DNA from: Bryobacterales bacterium | Lineage (GTDB): Bacteria; Acidobacteriota; Terriglobia; Bryobacterales; Bryobacteraceae | NCBI GenBank assembly: GCA_947446025.1 | Contig: CANFEY010000044.1 | Span: 1-41,877 of the forward strand | Direction of reading: 5' to 3' | DNA length: 41,877 nt | In this document: positions 8,721 through 17,347 of the stretch, piece after piece | Layout of the letters: every line of letters begins with the position of its first letter | Position numbering within the stretch: the first letter of the stretch is position 1 | Translations under genes and position numbers: made by a program | The notes under the pieces: model-generated | Database searches by the model: none | What the model was told of the DNA's origin: nothing | What the model saw: the letters and a program-made list of their open reading frames with translations, nothing else

Positions 8721-9487
8721 TATGCCCTCCACCGCATGGAATCCATCGACCGGGCTGTAAGGAACAGGCCTAGCACAATCATGGATACGTAGTAGACAAC
8801 GTCTTTGAGATCAATCACGCCCTTGGCAAAGGACTCAAAGTGCGTGACCACGCTGATGTAGCTGATCACCTGATTCATCGGCGAGGCGTCGAAGGCCGTA
8901 ACCCAATCCAGCACCCACAGCAGCAGGCATACGCAGAATCCGGCAACGCCGGCCACGATCTGATTCTTCGTGGTGCTGGAGATGAATGTGCCGATCGCCA
9001 ACAGGCACCCGCCCTGCAACAGCAAGCCCAAATAGCCGACCACCAAGGGCCGCCAATCGGGCGTGCCGTAGGCGTAGAGCGAGGCCATGTTCACGGCCGA
9101 TAAAAGCAACAGGGTCGCGTAGAGGCCCATGGCTCCCAGCCACTTGCCCAGGATGATTTCGCTGTCTTTCAGGGGAGAGGTGACCAGCAGTTCGATGGTG
9201 CCGCTGCGTTTTTCTTCAGCGAAGATGCGCATCGTCATCATGGGAATGAGGAACAGGCACACCACGCTGATGTTCGAAAGTACGTTGCGCACCACCCACT
9301 CATCCACGTTCATGGGCTGCGCTTGTCCCATCTGCGCGGACTGCATGGCCCGGTTCAGGAAGAAAATGACGGCGGCGTAGAAGAAGTAGCCGGTGATCAA
9401 CGCGAAGAAGCCCATGATGCCGTAGGCGACGGGCGAGCGGAAGTAGCTGTTGAGTTCCTTTTGGGCGATGGTGAAAATGTTGGACAT
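8720..9487 (-). CDS. ABC-2 type transporter permease (GldF-like)
   Basis: The permease has 255 residues and six hydrophobic segments. It opens with MSNIFTIAQKELNSYFRSPVAYGI, a cytoplasmic start typical of ABC-2 permeases, and contains the EEKRSGTIELLVTSPL motif that contacts the ATPase. The start lies 1 nt after the ATPase stop and the end overlaps the GldG-like gene in a TAATG junction, so the three genes are coupled. With the ATPase it should form an exporter or a mechanotransmitting complex in the inner membrane. The transported substance cannot be deduced. Confidence 0.92.
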   Translation of the reverse strand: MSNIFTIAQKELNSYFRSPVAYGIMGFFALITGYFFYAAVIFFLNRAMQSAQMGQAQPMNVDEWVVRNVLSNISVVCLFLIPMMTMRIFAEEKRSGTIELLVTSPLKDSEIILGKWLGAMGLYATLLLLSAVNMASLYAYGTPDWRPLVVGYLGLLLQGGCLLAIGTFISSTTKNQIVAGVAGFCVCLLLWVLDWVTAFDASPMNQVISYISVVTHFESFAKGVIDLKDVVYYVSMIVLGLFLTARSMDSMRWRA

Positions 9488-9488
9488 G

Positions 9489-10448
9489 TTATGCGGCCTC
9501 CGTCTTGGGCGTTTCCGACGCCGGGTCTTTGCCGGAGGTAAGTTCGAGGAAGATGTCTTCGAGGCTCATGCTGACGCCGTGAAGTTCGTTGAGCTCCCAA
9601 CCCGAGCCGATCACCGCTTTGGCGATCTCCGGGCGCACACGCTTTTCCTTCTCGGCTTCGATGGTGAATCGTCCGTCCGCGGCGGCTTCCACCTTCTGAA
9701 TGCCGGCAATGCGGTCCAGCCGTTCACGGATGGATGCCTCATCCGCGCCCAGCACTTGGATCTGAATCGTTTCGGCCCCGCGCAGGTTGGTGGTCAGGTT
9801 CGCCACGGTGTCGGTCGCCACCAGCTTGCCCTTTGCAATGATAACGACGCGTTCGCAGATCTGTTCGACTTCGGGCAGGATGTGCGTCGAAAGGATGATG
9901 GTGTGGTCACCGGCGAGTCCGCGAATCAGCTCCCGCGTTTCCATAATCTGGTGCGGGTCGAGACCGGATGTCGGCTCATCCAGGATGAGAACGTCGGGGT
10001 TGTGGATGATCGCCTGGGCCAATCCGACGCGTTGTTTGTAGCCCTTGGAAAGCTTGCCTGTCTCTCTGTTGCGGACATCGGCAACGGCGCAGCGTTCCAT
10101 AACTTCATTGATGCGGGCCTGGCGGCCGGCTTTGGGAATGTTCTTGATGCGGGCGACGAAGTCGAGATATTCGCCGACCTCCATTTCCGGGTACAAAGGG
10201 GGGGTTTCGGGCAGATACCCGATGCGGCGTTTCACCTCCATCGGCTGCTTGGCAACATCGAATCCGGCTACCTCAGCCGTGCCTTCCGTGGACGGCATGA
10301 AGCAGGTAAGCATGCGCATCGTGGTTGTTTTCCCGGCACCGTTGGGCCCCAGGAAGCCGACGATTTGGCCCTTGGCGACCTCAAACGAAATGTGGTCCAC
10401 CGCTACGTGGCGGGCATAGCGCTTGGTAAGCCCTTCAACTTTGATCAT
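9489..10448 (-). CDS. ABC transporter ATP-binding protein (GldA-like)
   Basis: This nucleotide-binding subunit (319 residues) powers the adjacent ABC-2 permease. Walker A is GPNGAGKTTT near residue 38, the signature is LSKGYKQRVGLAQAI, Walker B is VLILDEPTSGLD, and the switch His is in STHILPEVE. A C-terminal region of about 90 residues (from GAETIQIQVLG) is the accessory domain common in exporter ATPases. It is the first gene of the leftward four-gene unit. TAGAGT on the coding strand lies only 4 nt before the ATG, a weaker version of the leaderless pattern seen elsewhere. The upstream region, about 105 nt away, holds a 27-nt palindrome shared with the ORF6N pseudogene, so coregulation is possible. 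Confidence 0.95.
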   Translation of the reverse strand: MIKVEGLTKRYARHVAVDHISFEVAKGQIVGFLGPNGAGKTTTMRMLTCFMPSTEGTAEVAGFDVAKQPMEVKRRIGYLPETPPLYPEMEVGEYLDFVARIKNIPKAGRQARINEVMERCAVADVRNRETGKLSKGYKQRVGLAQAIIHNPDVLILDEPTSGLDPHQIMETRELIRGLAGDHTIILSTHILPEVEQICERVVIIAKGKLVATDTVANLTTNLRGAETIQIQVLGADEASIRERLDRIAGIQKVEAAADGRFTIEAEKEKRVRPEIAKAVIGSGWELNELHGVSMSLEDIFLELTSGKDPASETPKTEAA

Positions 10449-10552
10449 AGTGACTCTACTCAGGACGAGCGAAGATGGGTTTCGTACCGCTAAACCTTAC
10501 ACATGATAGTGGGCGGAAGCCGGGGGTGTCAATGTGCTGGAGGTGGGTGAAA

Positions 10553-10579
10553 TTCAAGGTCACAAATTGTGACCTTGAA
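10553..10579. repeat. 27-nt perfect palindrome, copy 1 (upstream of ORF6N gene)
   Basis: Two 13-nt arms (TTCAAGGTCACAA and its exact complement) flank a single central A. The copy lies 53 nt before the ATG of the ORF6N pseudogene and about 105 nt before the divergent ABC ATPase. A one-base centre does not suit an RNA hairpin, so a binding site for a dimeric protein is more likely. An identical copy lies at 10871-10897. Confidence 0.9.
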
Positions 10580-10631
10580 AATCGGGCTAGATTTCTTGAG
10601 AATAATGCCCCACTCAAAAGACCCTTCTACT

Positions 10632-11212
10632 ATGAACAAACTACCGGCTAAGCGCCAACCTGTACCTATCAGAGTCATCGAGCGGAAGATCCACATGATC
10701 CGTGGTCAGTAGGTCATGCTGGATACCGATCTTGCGGAACTCTACCACGTGACTGTCAAGGCACTGAAGCAGTCAGTCCGCCGGAATAGGGGCCGTTTCC
10801 CGCAGGACTTCATGATCGAACTCACCCTGGAAGAAGCTGTCATCGCGCAATACAAAGCAGGCGGAAAAAGTTCAAGGTCACAAATTGTGACCTTGAAACA
10901 AGGACAGAATCCCAAGTACCGGCCCTTCGCTTTCACTGAGCAGGGCGTGGCGATGCTGTCCTCTGTGTTGAAGAGTCCACGTTCCGTGCAGGTGAACATC
11001 GCGATCATGCGGGCGTTCGTCGAAATGCGTCAGGCGGCGGGCACGCACAAGGAACTGCTGCGGCGCGTGAATGATATGGAGGCGAAGACGACGGCCAGTT
11101 CAAGGACGTGTTCGCGGCCATCCGAAAGCTGATGGAGCCGCCCAAGAACCGCATCGGTTTCCCCATGCCGCTGGCTCCGCCCAAGGGGGGTTCGCCCCGG
11201 ATCGTGGGTTAG
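10632..11212 (+). pseudogene. ORF6N-domain DNA-binding protein, inactivated by a stop and a frameshift
   Basis: Read through its lesions, this is a phage-type ORF6N domain protein. It begins MNKLPAKRQPVPIRVIERK and runs to IHMIRGQ. An amber codon at 10710-10712 then stands where family members have Lys (RGQKVMLD), and the frame continues [20 protein letters not shown]. The [13 protein letters not shown] motif is intact. After MEAK at 11085-11087 one base appears to be missing. In the next frame the family ending can be read ([18 protein letters not shown], then KNRIGFPMP) as far as the TAG at 11210-11212. Without suppression only a 138-residue fragment from the ATG at 10716 could be made. ORF6N genes are accessory and often mobile. 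Two independent lesions argue for decay and not a single read error. Confidence 0.85.
10871..10897. repeat. 27-nt perfect palindrome, copy 2 (inside ORF6N coding region)
   Basis: This is identical over all 27 nt to copy 1 at 10553-10579, and the A after it also matches. It lies at about codon 80 of the ORF6N frame and encodes the S-R-S-Q-I-V-T-L stretch, which I recall as a recurrent motif of the family (LRSQ-x-VTL). The same DNA therefore serves as protein code and as an operator-like dyad. Confidence 0.9.
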
Positions 11213-11213
11213 G

Positions 11214-11219
11214 TAGAAT
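11214..11219 (+). promoter_or_regulatory. Possible -10 element for the DUF1552 gene
   Basis: TAGAAT lies 38 nt before the ATG at 11258. It would give a leader of roughly 30 nt that contains the AGGAG ribosome binding site at 11245-11249. No good -35 is visible. Confidence 0.35.
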
Positions 11220-11257
11220 GGATACGCCCAGTAGTGGGTTCCGTAGGAGCAACAAAC

Positions 11258-12580
11258 ATGGCGTATCTTTCGAAGACTCTCTCCCGCCGGACGGCGCTGA
11301 AGGCTGCGGGTGCGGCGGTTTCGCTGCCGTTCCTGGATGCAATGCTGCCTCCCATGCGGGGCGCGGTCAAGCCCGTGCACCGCTTCCAGGCGTTCTACGT
11401 GCCCAACGGCATGGCGATGGAATACTGGACGCCCAAGGGAGTCGGGGCCAACTTCGAGATCCCGCCGATCCTCGAGCCGCTCAAGGCCCACAAAGACAAG
11501 CTGCTGATGTTCACGGGCCTCAAGGCCAGCTGGAACTACATCCATGCGGGAGCTTCCGGTTCATTCCTCACCGGCACGCCGCGCGGCGGGCGCAATGAAA
11601 TTGAGATCATCGCCGATACGTCGATTGATCAGATTCTGGGCAAGCATTTTGAGGGCGAGACGCAGCTGGGGTCGCTGTCCATGTCGCTCGATCCGCCGGC
11701 CAACGCGGGAGCCTGCACGGGGAATTTGAGCTGTGCGTATTTGTGTACGCTTTCATGGCGCAACGCGACGCAGCCGTTGCCCATGGAGTGGAATCCGCGC
11801 ACGGTATTCGAGAAGTTATTCGGCGATAGCGGCACAACGGATTGGGCGGCGCGCGAGAAGCGCCTGGTGCAACACAAGAGCATCCTTGATTCGGTGAACG
11901 ACAAGCTGGCGGGCCTGCGGCGCGAACTGGGTCCTGGAGACCAGCGCAAGCTTGAGGAATACACGGAATCGGTGCGGGACGTGGAACGCCGCATCCAGAT
12001 GGCCGAAAAGCAACGCGATGTGGAGTTGCCCTCCGTGGATCAGCCCTTGGGCGCGCCGGCCGTATTCGAAGACCACCTGGCGCTAATGATGGATCTGAAG
12101 CTGCTGGCGTTCCGCTCCGATTTGACCCGCGTCATCGCCTTCATGCTGGCGAAGGAGCAGAGTCCGCGGCCCTATCCGCAGATCGGTGTGAATGAAGCGC
12201 ATCACCCGCTTTCGCACCACAACAACCAGCCGGAACTGGTGGACCGCATGTCCAAGATCAACAAGTATCACGCCCAGCTGTTCGGAAAATATGTGGATAG
12301 GCTGGCGGCTACACCGGACGGCGACGGCAGCCTGCTGGATCATATGACGATCCTCTATGGCGCGGGGCTATCGAACAGCAACGGCCACTCGGGGGTGGAC
12401 CTGCCGCAGATCCTGGTGGGAGGCGGCGCGGGGACCTGGAAGGGCGGCAAGCATCTGGTGCTGGCCGACAAGCCGTCGCAGGCGAATCTGCTGCTGACCA
12501 TCCTGGATAAGTTCGGTTTGCCGCTGGAGAAGGTCGGCGGCAGCAACGGGAAAGTCCTGCTGGACCCCATCACTCTTTAG
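11258..12580 (+). CDS. DUF1552 protein with Tat-type signal
   Basis: The 440-residue product belongs to the DUF1552 family of exported proteins, common in Planctomycetes and Acidobacteria and of unknown function. It begins MAYLSKTLSRRTALKAAG, a twin-arginine signal, followed by a hydrophobic stretch. The family features PNGMAMEYWTPKGVG, SGSFLTGTPRGG, a central coiled region (LEEYTESVRDVERRIQMAEK) and a C-terminal GAGLSNSNGHSG are visible. The ATG at 11258 has AGGAG 8 nt upstream, and the earlier in-frame start at 11234 lacks one. DUF1552 genes usually follow a DUF1592/cytochrome-like partner. Here an ORF6N remnant stands in that place. The ankyrin gene starts 7 nt downstream. Confidence 0.93.
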   Translation: MAYLSKTLSRRTALKAAGAAVSLPFLDAMLPPMRGAVKPVHRFQAFYVPNGMAMEYWTPKGVGANFEIPPILEPLKAHKDKLLMFTGLKASWNYIHAGASGSFLTGTPRGGRNEIEIIADTSIDQILGKHFEGETQLGSLSMSLDPPANAGACTGNLSCAYLCTLSWRNATQPLPMEWNPRTVFEKLFGDSGTTDWAAREKRLVQHKSILDSVNDKLAGLRRELGPGDQRKLEEYTESVRDVERRIQMAEKQRDVELPSVDQPLGAPAVFEDHLALMMDLKLLAFRSDLTRVIAFMLAKEQSPRPYPQIGVNEAHHPLSHHNNQPELVDRMSKINKYHAQLFGKYVDRLAATPDGDGSLLDHMTILYGAGLSNSNGHSGVDLPQILVGGGAGTWKGGKHLVLADKPSQANLLLTILDKFGLPLEKVGGSNGKVLLDPITL

Positions 12581-12587
12581 GAACCAC

Positions 12588-13982
12588 ATGCGCTATATCG
12601 TAATTTTGTGCGCGCTCGCGGGCGGATTGAGTGCCGCAGGAACACTGCTGGACGCTGCTAAGGCGGGCGACAAGGCTGCCATTCGCACGCTGCTAGCGCA
12701 GAAGGCCGATGCAAAGGCCACTCATCCGGACGGCGCGACGGCGCTGCATTGGGCGGCCTATCACGATGACGTGGACAGCGCGGACTTGTTGCTGAAGGCG
12801 GGAGCGGACGTAAACGCGGCCAATGATCTGGGCGCTACACCCTTGTGGCTGGCGGCGCAGAACGGCAGCTCCGCGGTGGTGCGGCGCTTGCTGGCGGCGG
12901 GCGCGAATCCGAATTTGGCATTGATGCCGGGCGAGACTCCGCTGATGGTGGCGGCCCGCGGCGGCTATACCGACGTGGTTTCGCAGTTGCTAGCCAAGGG
13001 GGCGAACATCAACGGGTACGGCACTCGCCGCCAGACGGCGCTGATGTGGGCGGTTTCGCAGAAGCAGGCTGAAGTGGTGAGAGTGCTGATCGCGAACAAG
13101 GTGGATATCCACGCCAAGTCTGAGGTGTGGAGCGAAGTCATGGCGATCCCGCCGCACGGGCACCTGCCGTATAACAAGAATGTTCCGCATGGCGGTGAAA
13201 CGGCACTGATGTTTGCCGCGCGGGTGGGAGACCTGGAATCGGCCAAGCTACTGCTGGCAGCCGGGGCGAACGCGAATGACGCGGATGCATGGGGAGTCAC
13301 GGCGGTGACGCTGGCGGCGCATTCCGGCTTCACGGACCTGGTGCTGCTTTTGTTGGACAAAGGTGCTGATCCGAACAAATACGACCCTGGTTTCGCGGCC
13401 CTGCACGAAGGCATCCTGCGCCGGGACGAAAGAATGGTCGCTGCACTTTTGGAACACGGCGCGAATCCGAATCTGCCGTTGTTAACCTGGACGCCCTCGC
13501 GGCGTTCATCGGAGGATTGGAACTTCGACCCGGCGCTGATCGGCGCGACGCCGCTGTGGATGGCTACCCGCTTCGCGTTGCCCAACGTGATGCGGATGCT
13601 GATCGCGAAAGGCGTGGATACCAAGTTTGTACACGCCGTCGACTACGTAGCCGAGGCGGGTTTCGGAAGCGATCCTCGCAAGGAACGCACCACTCTGATC
13701 ATGGCTGCCGTGGGTATGGGCAGGGCGGGGAACTTGTGGGTACCCATGCCAGCGAAGGAACGCGAGGCTGCGGTGCTGGCAGCGGTGAAGCTTGCCGTGG
13801 AATTCGGAGGTGACATCAATGCCGCTGGCCTCGATGGCCGGACTGCGCTCGACGGCGCAAATCAGTTGCGCATGCCGTCGGTGGTGGCGTTTCTCACGGA
13901 AAAAGGCGCCAAAGGTACAGCGCCTGCGGGCGGCGGGCGTGGGGGCCGGGGCGGCGCTCCTGCGGCCGCCCCCGCGAAATAG
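12588..13982 (+). CDS. Secreted ankyrin-repeat protein
   Basis: The protein (464 residues) has a signal peptide (MRYIVILCALAGGLSAAG) and then about ten ankyrin repeats. Examples are GATALHWAAYHDDVDSADLLL, GATPLWLAAQNGSSAVVRRLL, GETPLMVAARGGYTDVVSQLL and GETALMFAARVGDLESAKLLL. Insertions interrupt the stack near residues 185-205 and 350-390. The end is a Gly/Ala-rich tail (GGGRGGRGG). Ankyrin stacks bind other proteins, and outside the cytoplasm the partner is probably a periplasmic or surface protein. It follows the DUF1552 gene by 7 nt and is likely its operon partner. Confidence 0.93.
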   Translation: MRYIVILCALAGGLSAAGTLLDAAKAGDKAAIRTLLAQKADAKATHPDGATALHWAAYHDDVDSADLLLKAGADVNAANDLGATPLWLAAQNGSSAVVRRLLAAGANPNLALMPGETPLMVAARGGYTDVVSQLLAKGANINGYGTRRQTALMWAVSQKQAEVVRVLIANKVDIHAKSEVWSEVMAIPPHGHLPYNKNVPHGGETALMFAARVGDLESAKLLLAAGANANDADAWGVTAVTLAAHSGFTDLVLLLLDKGADPNKYDPGFAALHEGILRRDERMVAALLEHGANPNLPLLTWTPSRRSSEDWNFDPALIGATPLWMATRFALPNVMRMLIAKGVDTKFVHAVDYVAEAGFGSDPRKERTTLIMAAVGMGRAGNLWVPMPAKEREAAVLAAVKLAVEFGGDINAAGLDGRTALDGANQLRMPSVVAFLTEKGAKGTAPAGGGRGGRGGAPAAAPAK

Positions 13983-13994
13983 TTTACGCGAGCC

Positions 13995-14735
13995 TCACTT
14001 CAGCATGTGCTGCAACGAGGTGTTGTTCTCATTACACACGACCTCGTTGGCGATGGGCTTGTCCACGGAAATATCGAAGGCGTGCCGAATCTGGAACGGT
14101 GCGTTGTACGCGCCCGGATCGTCGACAGTGATATCCACCTCCATCCGCCCGAAGCGCGGTCGGCGGAATCTCTCCACCACGCGGGCCTGCTCAGACAGCG
14201 GGTGCCCGTAGACGTCCAGCCATGACTTCCCGTTGAGGCCGCGCGTTTTGACCACTAATTCATCGCCCTCCCAATGACCAGTGGAATATCCGAGCCAAGT
14301 GGGGCTAGGATCGGTCGGGAGCGCGCGCCCGTCCAGGAAGATCTCCCGTGTAGGATTGAGCCCGTAGAGCACCACCATCAGTTCTGGCGACTGCACCACC
14401 CGCCAGACGCCTGGATAGGCTCTGGCAATACCCACAGGCAAGCATCGAGCAGTGGGTCCGTCGGTCGCGAAGCGTTGCCGCCGGGTCGCCACTAGGGCTG
14501 CCGTTTCTGGCTTCATCAACTTCGCGCCTTCTTCGTCAGTCATAACGGTCTGGAAGGATACGACAGCCATGTCCATATCCCAGAGGCCCGTCAAATCGGG
14601 CTTTCCATCCGCCGCCTTTGGTGCGGGGGCCTCAAGATTCGGTTTACCGTCCGGCAAACGTGGGATGTTCTTGTTGGGTATCGCGGGCCATTGTGCGAAG
14701 GCGGGCAGGCAAAGGAGAAACAGGACGCGTCGCAT
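13995..14735 (-). CDS. Secreted protein of unknown function
   Basis: The product (246 residues) has a short signal peptide (MRRVLFLLCLPAFAQ) and a Pro-rich start. Two DGKP repeats precede LTGLWD, a pattern frequent in exported acidobacterial proteins. The body is likely beta-rich. Motifs such as GYSTGHWEGDELVV and YGHPLSEQARVVERFRRPRFG are distinctive. I know them as recurring in this group without an assigned role. No catalytic residues stand out. The gene converges on the ankyrin gene with 12 nt between. A TAGACT hexamer 7 nt before the ATG suggests a leaderless transcript. Confidence 0.8.
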   Translation of the reverse strand: MRRVLFLLCLPAFAQWPAIPNKNIPRLPDGKPNLEAPAPKAADGKPDLTGLWDMDMAVVSFQTVMTDEEGAKLMKPETAALVATRRQRFATDGPTARCLPVGIARAYPGVWRVVQSPELMVVLYGLNPTREIFLDGRALPTDPSPTWLGYSTGHWEGDELVVKTRGLNGKSWLDVYGHPLSEQARVVERFRRPRFGRMEVDITVDDPGAYNAPFQIRHAFDISVDKPIANEVVCNENNTSLQHMLK

Positions 14736-14742
14736 GCAGAAA

Positions 14743-14748
14743 AGTCTA
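14743..14748 (-). promoter_or_regulatory. TANNNT -10 element before the 14735 start
   Basis: On the coding strand TAGACT ends 7 nt before the ATG at 14735, so transcription should begin at the start codon or within a base or two of it. No Shine-Dalgarno is present. The same hexamer precedes dtd. Confidence 0.5.
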
Positions 14749-14756
14749 CCAAAAGA

Positions 14757-14784
14757 AAAAGCCGCCCCTTGCGGAGCGGCTTTT
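14757..14784 (-). terminator. Rho-independent terminator of the iorB-like operon
   Basis: A 9-bp stem (AAAAGCCGC paired with GCGGCTTTT) with a 10-nt loop lies 17 nt after the iorB-like stop. On the minus strand it is followed by TTCTTTTGG, giving a U-rich end. The run of A before the stem means it could also work on the plus strand. It is the only clear terminator in the window. Confidence 0.75.
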
Positions 14785-14801
14785 GGGGATCGACCAGACA
14801 G

Positions 14802-16877
14802 CTACGCGAGCGACGCAGCCGTCGCGGGTAACATGCGCACGCGCTTCTTGGTAGCCGCGTACACAGCGTTCAACACCGCAGGCGGAGTCGCCGGAGTGCT
14901 GGCTTCACCCGCCCCGCCGGGATTCGCCGTGCTGGGGATGATGTGGACTTCGATCTGCGGCGTCTCATCGATGCGCGTAGGATCGTAGCTGTTGAAGTTG
15001 GTGTTGGTCACACGGCCCTTGTCGAGCGTGATGCCGTGCTTGAGCGCCGGACCCAGGCCGTAGACGATGCCGCTTTCGATCTGCTGGACTACGATGGCCG
15101 GGTTGACCACCACTCCGCAATCGACGGCGCACACAATCTTGTGGACCCTGACCTTGCCGCCGGTGACGGAAACTTCCGCCACTTGGGCGTTGTAGCTGCC
15201 GATGTTGTTGACCACGGCGATGCCTCGGAAACGGCCCGCGGGCAGCGGCTTGCCCCAACCGGCTTTCTCCGCCGCAAGGTTCAGCACGGCCAACATGCGC
15301 GGCTGAGTGGCCAGTAGCTTGCGCCGGAACTCGAGCGGATCTTTGTTGGTGACCGCAGCCATTTCGTCGATGAAGCTCTCCATGAACGGCGTGTTCTGCG
15401 AATAGCCGACGCTGCGCCAATAGCTCACAGGGATGCCGACGTCGGGCGAGTGCTGCTCACAGCGGAAGTTCGGGATGGCGTACTTCATGTCGCGGATGCC
15501 TTCGGTCTGCACGCCCGGTTGCCCGAAGGGCGGGCTCACGATGCGGGCATGCAGCGCCACCGGCCAACCCTCGGCGTCGAGCCCGGCAGTGAATTTGGTG
15601 TACGACATCGGACGGTAGGTATCGTGCTGCAAGTCGTCTTCGCGCGACCAGACCGTCTTGATCGGTGTGCCCTTCATGTGTTTCGCGACTTCGACGGCTT
15701 CGTGGATGTAGTCCTCACCGCCGCGCCGCCCGAATCCGCCGCCCAGATAGAGAGTGTGGATGTCGATGGCTTCTTCCTTGAGACCCGTCGCCGCTGCGGC
15801 TGCTTGGCGTGCCACGGTTTGGATCTGCGTGCCGACCCAGATGTCGACCTTGGCGTCGGTGACGAGCACCGTCGCATTCAGCGGCTCCATGGGAGCGTGC
15901 GACAGGTAGGGGGCTTCGTAGACTGCTTCGAGCTTACGCGCCGCACCGGCCAGTGCTGTATCGACGTTGCCGTTGTTCTGCGCGGACTGTCCCGGTGTGG
16001 CAGCGAGGTCAGCGAACATCTTGCGGAGGTTGACGGTGGAGTTGCCCGCGCGCGGACCTTCGTCCCAGGTGATTGTCACGGCTTTCTTGGCTTGGAGGGC
16101 GGCCCAGGTATTGGTCGCGACTACGGCCACGCCGTGTCCGATGCTGAACACGTCCTTAACACCCGCCATCGCCTTGGCTTTGGTTGCGTCGAACGTCTTG
16201 ACCTTGCCTTCGAAGACGGGGCAGCGTTCCACGGCGGCGTACAGCATCCCCGGCATCTTATAATCCATGCCGAAGGGAGCCGTGCCGTTGGACTTCATCA
16301 CGGAATCGAGGCGCTTCGGCGAGGTGCCGATCAATTTGAACTCCGCCGCGGTCTTCAGCGTTGGATTCGCGGGCACGGGTACCCTGGCCGCATCTGCCGC
16401 GAGAACGCCGTAGGTGAGGCGCGCATTGTTCGCGGTGTTGATGACGGTGCTGTTCTCGGTGCGGATTTGCGTCACCGGCACGTTCCAGCGCGTAGCTGCG
16501 GCCTGCATCAGCATGGCGCGGGCTTGGGCCCCGGTCTTGCGCAACGACGCATACGAGCCGCGAATACTTAGGCTCCCGTAGGTGCCCATCATGGGAGCGC
16601 CGTACACCGGCTTCACGCCGGGGAACTCGGTGCGGAACTTCGTCCAATCGATGTCGGCCTCGTCGGCGAGGATTTGTGAGATCGACGTGGTGACGCCTTG
16701 GCCCATCTCCGACTTGTGGATCTGCAGCGTCACCATGTTGTCCGGCGTGACGCTGATGAAGGCGTTCAGCTCGGCCCCGTTGGCTTGCGCCGCGGCTTCG
16801 TCGGCGCTCAGGTGGAAGCCCAGCAGCAGTCCGCCGGTGGTCGTCGCCGTAGTTTGGAGGAAATTTCTACGATTCAT
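14802..16877 (-). CDS. Molybdopterin-binding aldehyde/isoquinoline oxidoreductase, large subunit (IorB-like)
   Basis: The 691-residue product is the molybdenum subunit of a two-subunit hydroxylase of the IorB/xanthine oxidase family. The N-terminus [16 protein letters not shown] is a twin-arginine signal, so the folded enzyme is exported. Further on are [21 protein letters not shown] (cofactor contact), the [12 protein letters not shown] loop near residue 370, [19 protein letters not shown], and [19 protein letters not shown] with the expected catalytic Glu. The ATG at 16877 has AAGGAGG at the right spacing and overlaps the iorA-like stop (ATGA). The longer open frame is out of phase with any domain. 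The substrate is unknown. Iso-quinoline is only the name of the founding enzyme, and aldehydes or N-heterocycles are equally possible. Confidence 0.92.
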   Translation of the reverse strand: MNRRNFLQTTATTTGGLLLGFHLSADEAAAQANGAELNAFISVTPDNMVTLQIHKSEMGQGVTTSISQILADEADIDWTKFRTEFPGVKPVYGAPMMGTYGSLSIRGSYASLRKTGAQARAMLMQAAATRWNVPVTQIRTENSTVINTANNARLTYGVLAADAARVPVPANPTLKTAAEFKLIGTSPKRLDSVMKSNGTAPFGMDYKMPGMLYAAVERCPVFEGKVKTFDATKAKAMAGVKDVFSIGHGVAVVATNTWAALQAKKAVTITWDEGPRAGNSTVNLRKMFADLAATPGQSAQNNGNVDTALAGAARKLEAVYEAPYLSHAPMEPLNATVLVTDAKVDIWVGTQIQTVARQAAAAATGLKEEAIDIHTLYLGGGFGRRGGEDYIHEAVEVAKHMKGTPIKTVWSREDDLQHDTYRPMSYTKFTAGLDAEGWPVALHARIVSPPFGQPGVQTEGIRDMKYAIPNFRCEQHSPDVGIPVSYWRSVGYSQNTPFMESFIDEMAAVTNKDPLEFRRKLLATQPRMLAVLNLAAEKAGWGKPLPAGRFRGIAVVNNIGSYNAQVAEVSVTGGKVRVHKIVCAVDCGVVVNPAIVVQQIESGIVYGLGPALKHGITLDKGRVTNTNFNSYDPTRIDETPQIEVHIIPSTANPGGAGEASTPATPPAVLNAVYAATKKRVRMLPATAASLA

Positions 16878-17338
16878 GCCCGGCCTCCTTGCAACGTCGC
16901 GGCGAGGTGCACCGCTTTTCGAATGGACTGGTAAGTTCCGCAGCGGCAGATGTTGCCGCGCATGGCTTCGTCGATGTCCGCGTCGGTCGGATTCTTGGTC
17001 TTCGCCACCAGTGCCGCCGCGGTCATGATCTGCCCGGATTGGCAGTAGCCGCACTGCGGTACGTCCTCGCGGACCCACGCCTGCTGCACAGGATGGTTGC
17101 CGCCCAGTCCTTCAATGGTGGTGATTTTCTTGCCCGCTACGCTGGACGCCTGCGTGATGCAGGACCGCGTCGGCGCGCCATCCACATGCACCGTGCAGGC
17201 TCCGCACAGAGCCATTCCGCAGCCGAACTTCGTCCCCGTCAACGCCAACGTGTCGCGAAGCACCCAGAGCAAGGGCATTTCGGCGGGCACGTCGATGGTC
17301 TGGGACTTGCCGTTTAGAGTAAACGTAATTGCAGCCAT
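16874..17338 (-). CDS. [2Fe-2S] small subunit of molybdenum hydroxylase (IorA-like)
   Basis: The 154-residue subunit passes electrons from the molybdenum site to an acceptor. It has two iron-sulfur domains. The plant-type site is [15 protein letters not shown] with a fourth Cys in TRSCITQ. The four-helix domain has [10 protein letters not shown] and CRCGTY. All eight cysteines are present. GGAGGT lies just before the ATG. No cytochrome subunit gene follows, so the electron acceptor is unknown. The subunit has no signal peptide and would be carried across the membrane with the Tat-tagged large subunit, as in related enzymes. Confidence 0.95.
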   Translation of the reverse strand: MAAITFTLNGKSQTIDVPAEMPLLWVLRDTLALTGTKFGCGMALCGACTVHVDGAPTRSCITQASSVAGKKITTIEGLGGNHPVQQAWVREDVPQCGYCQSGQIMTAAALVAKTKNPTDADIDEAMRGNICRCGTYQSIRKAVHLAATLQGGRA

Positions 17339-17347
17339 TTTGACCTC

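Noticed and set aside
15450-16571. 373-residue open frame opposite the iorB-like gene
   Set aside because: The molybdenum-cofactor motifs are on the minus strand, and the plus frame is an antisense shadow.
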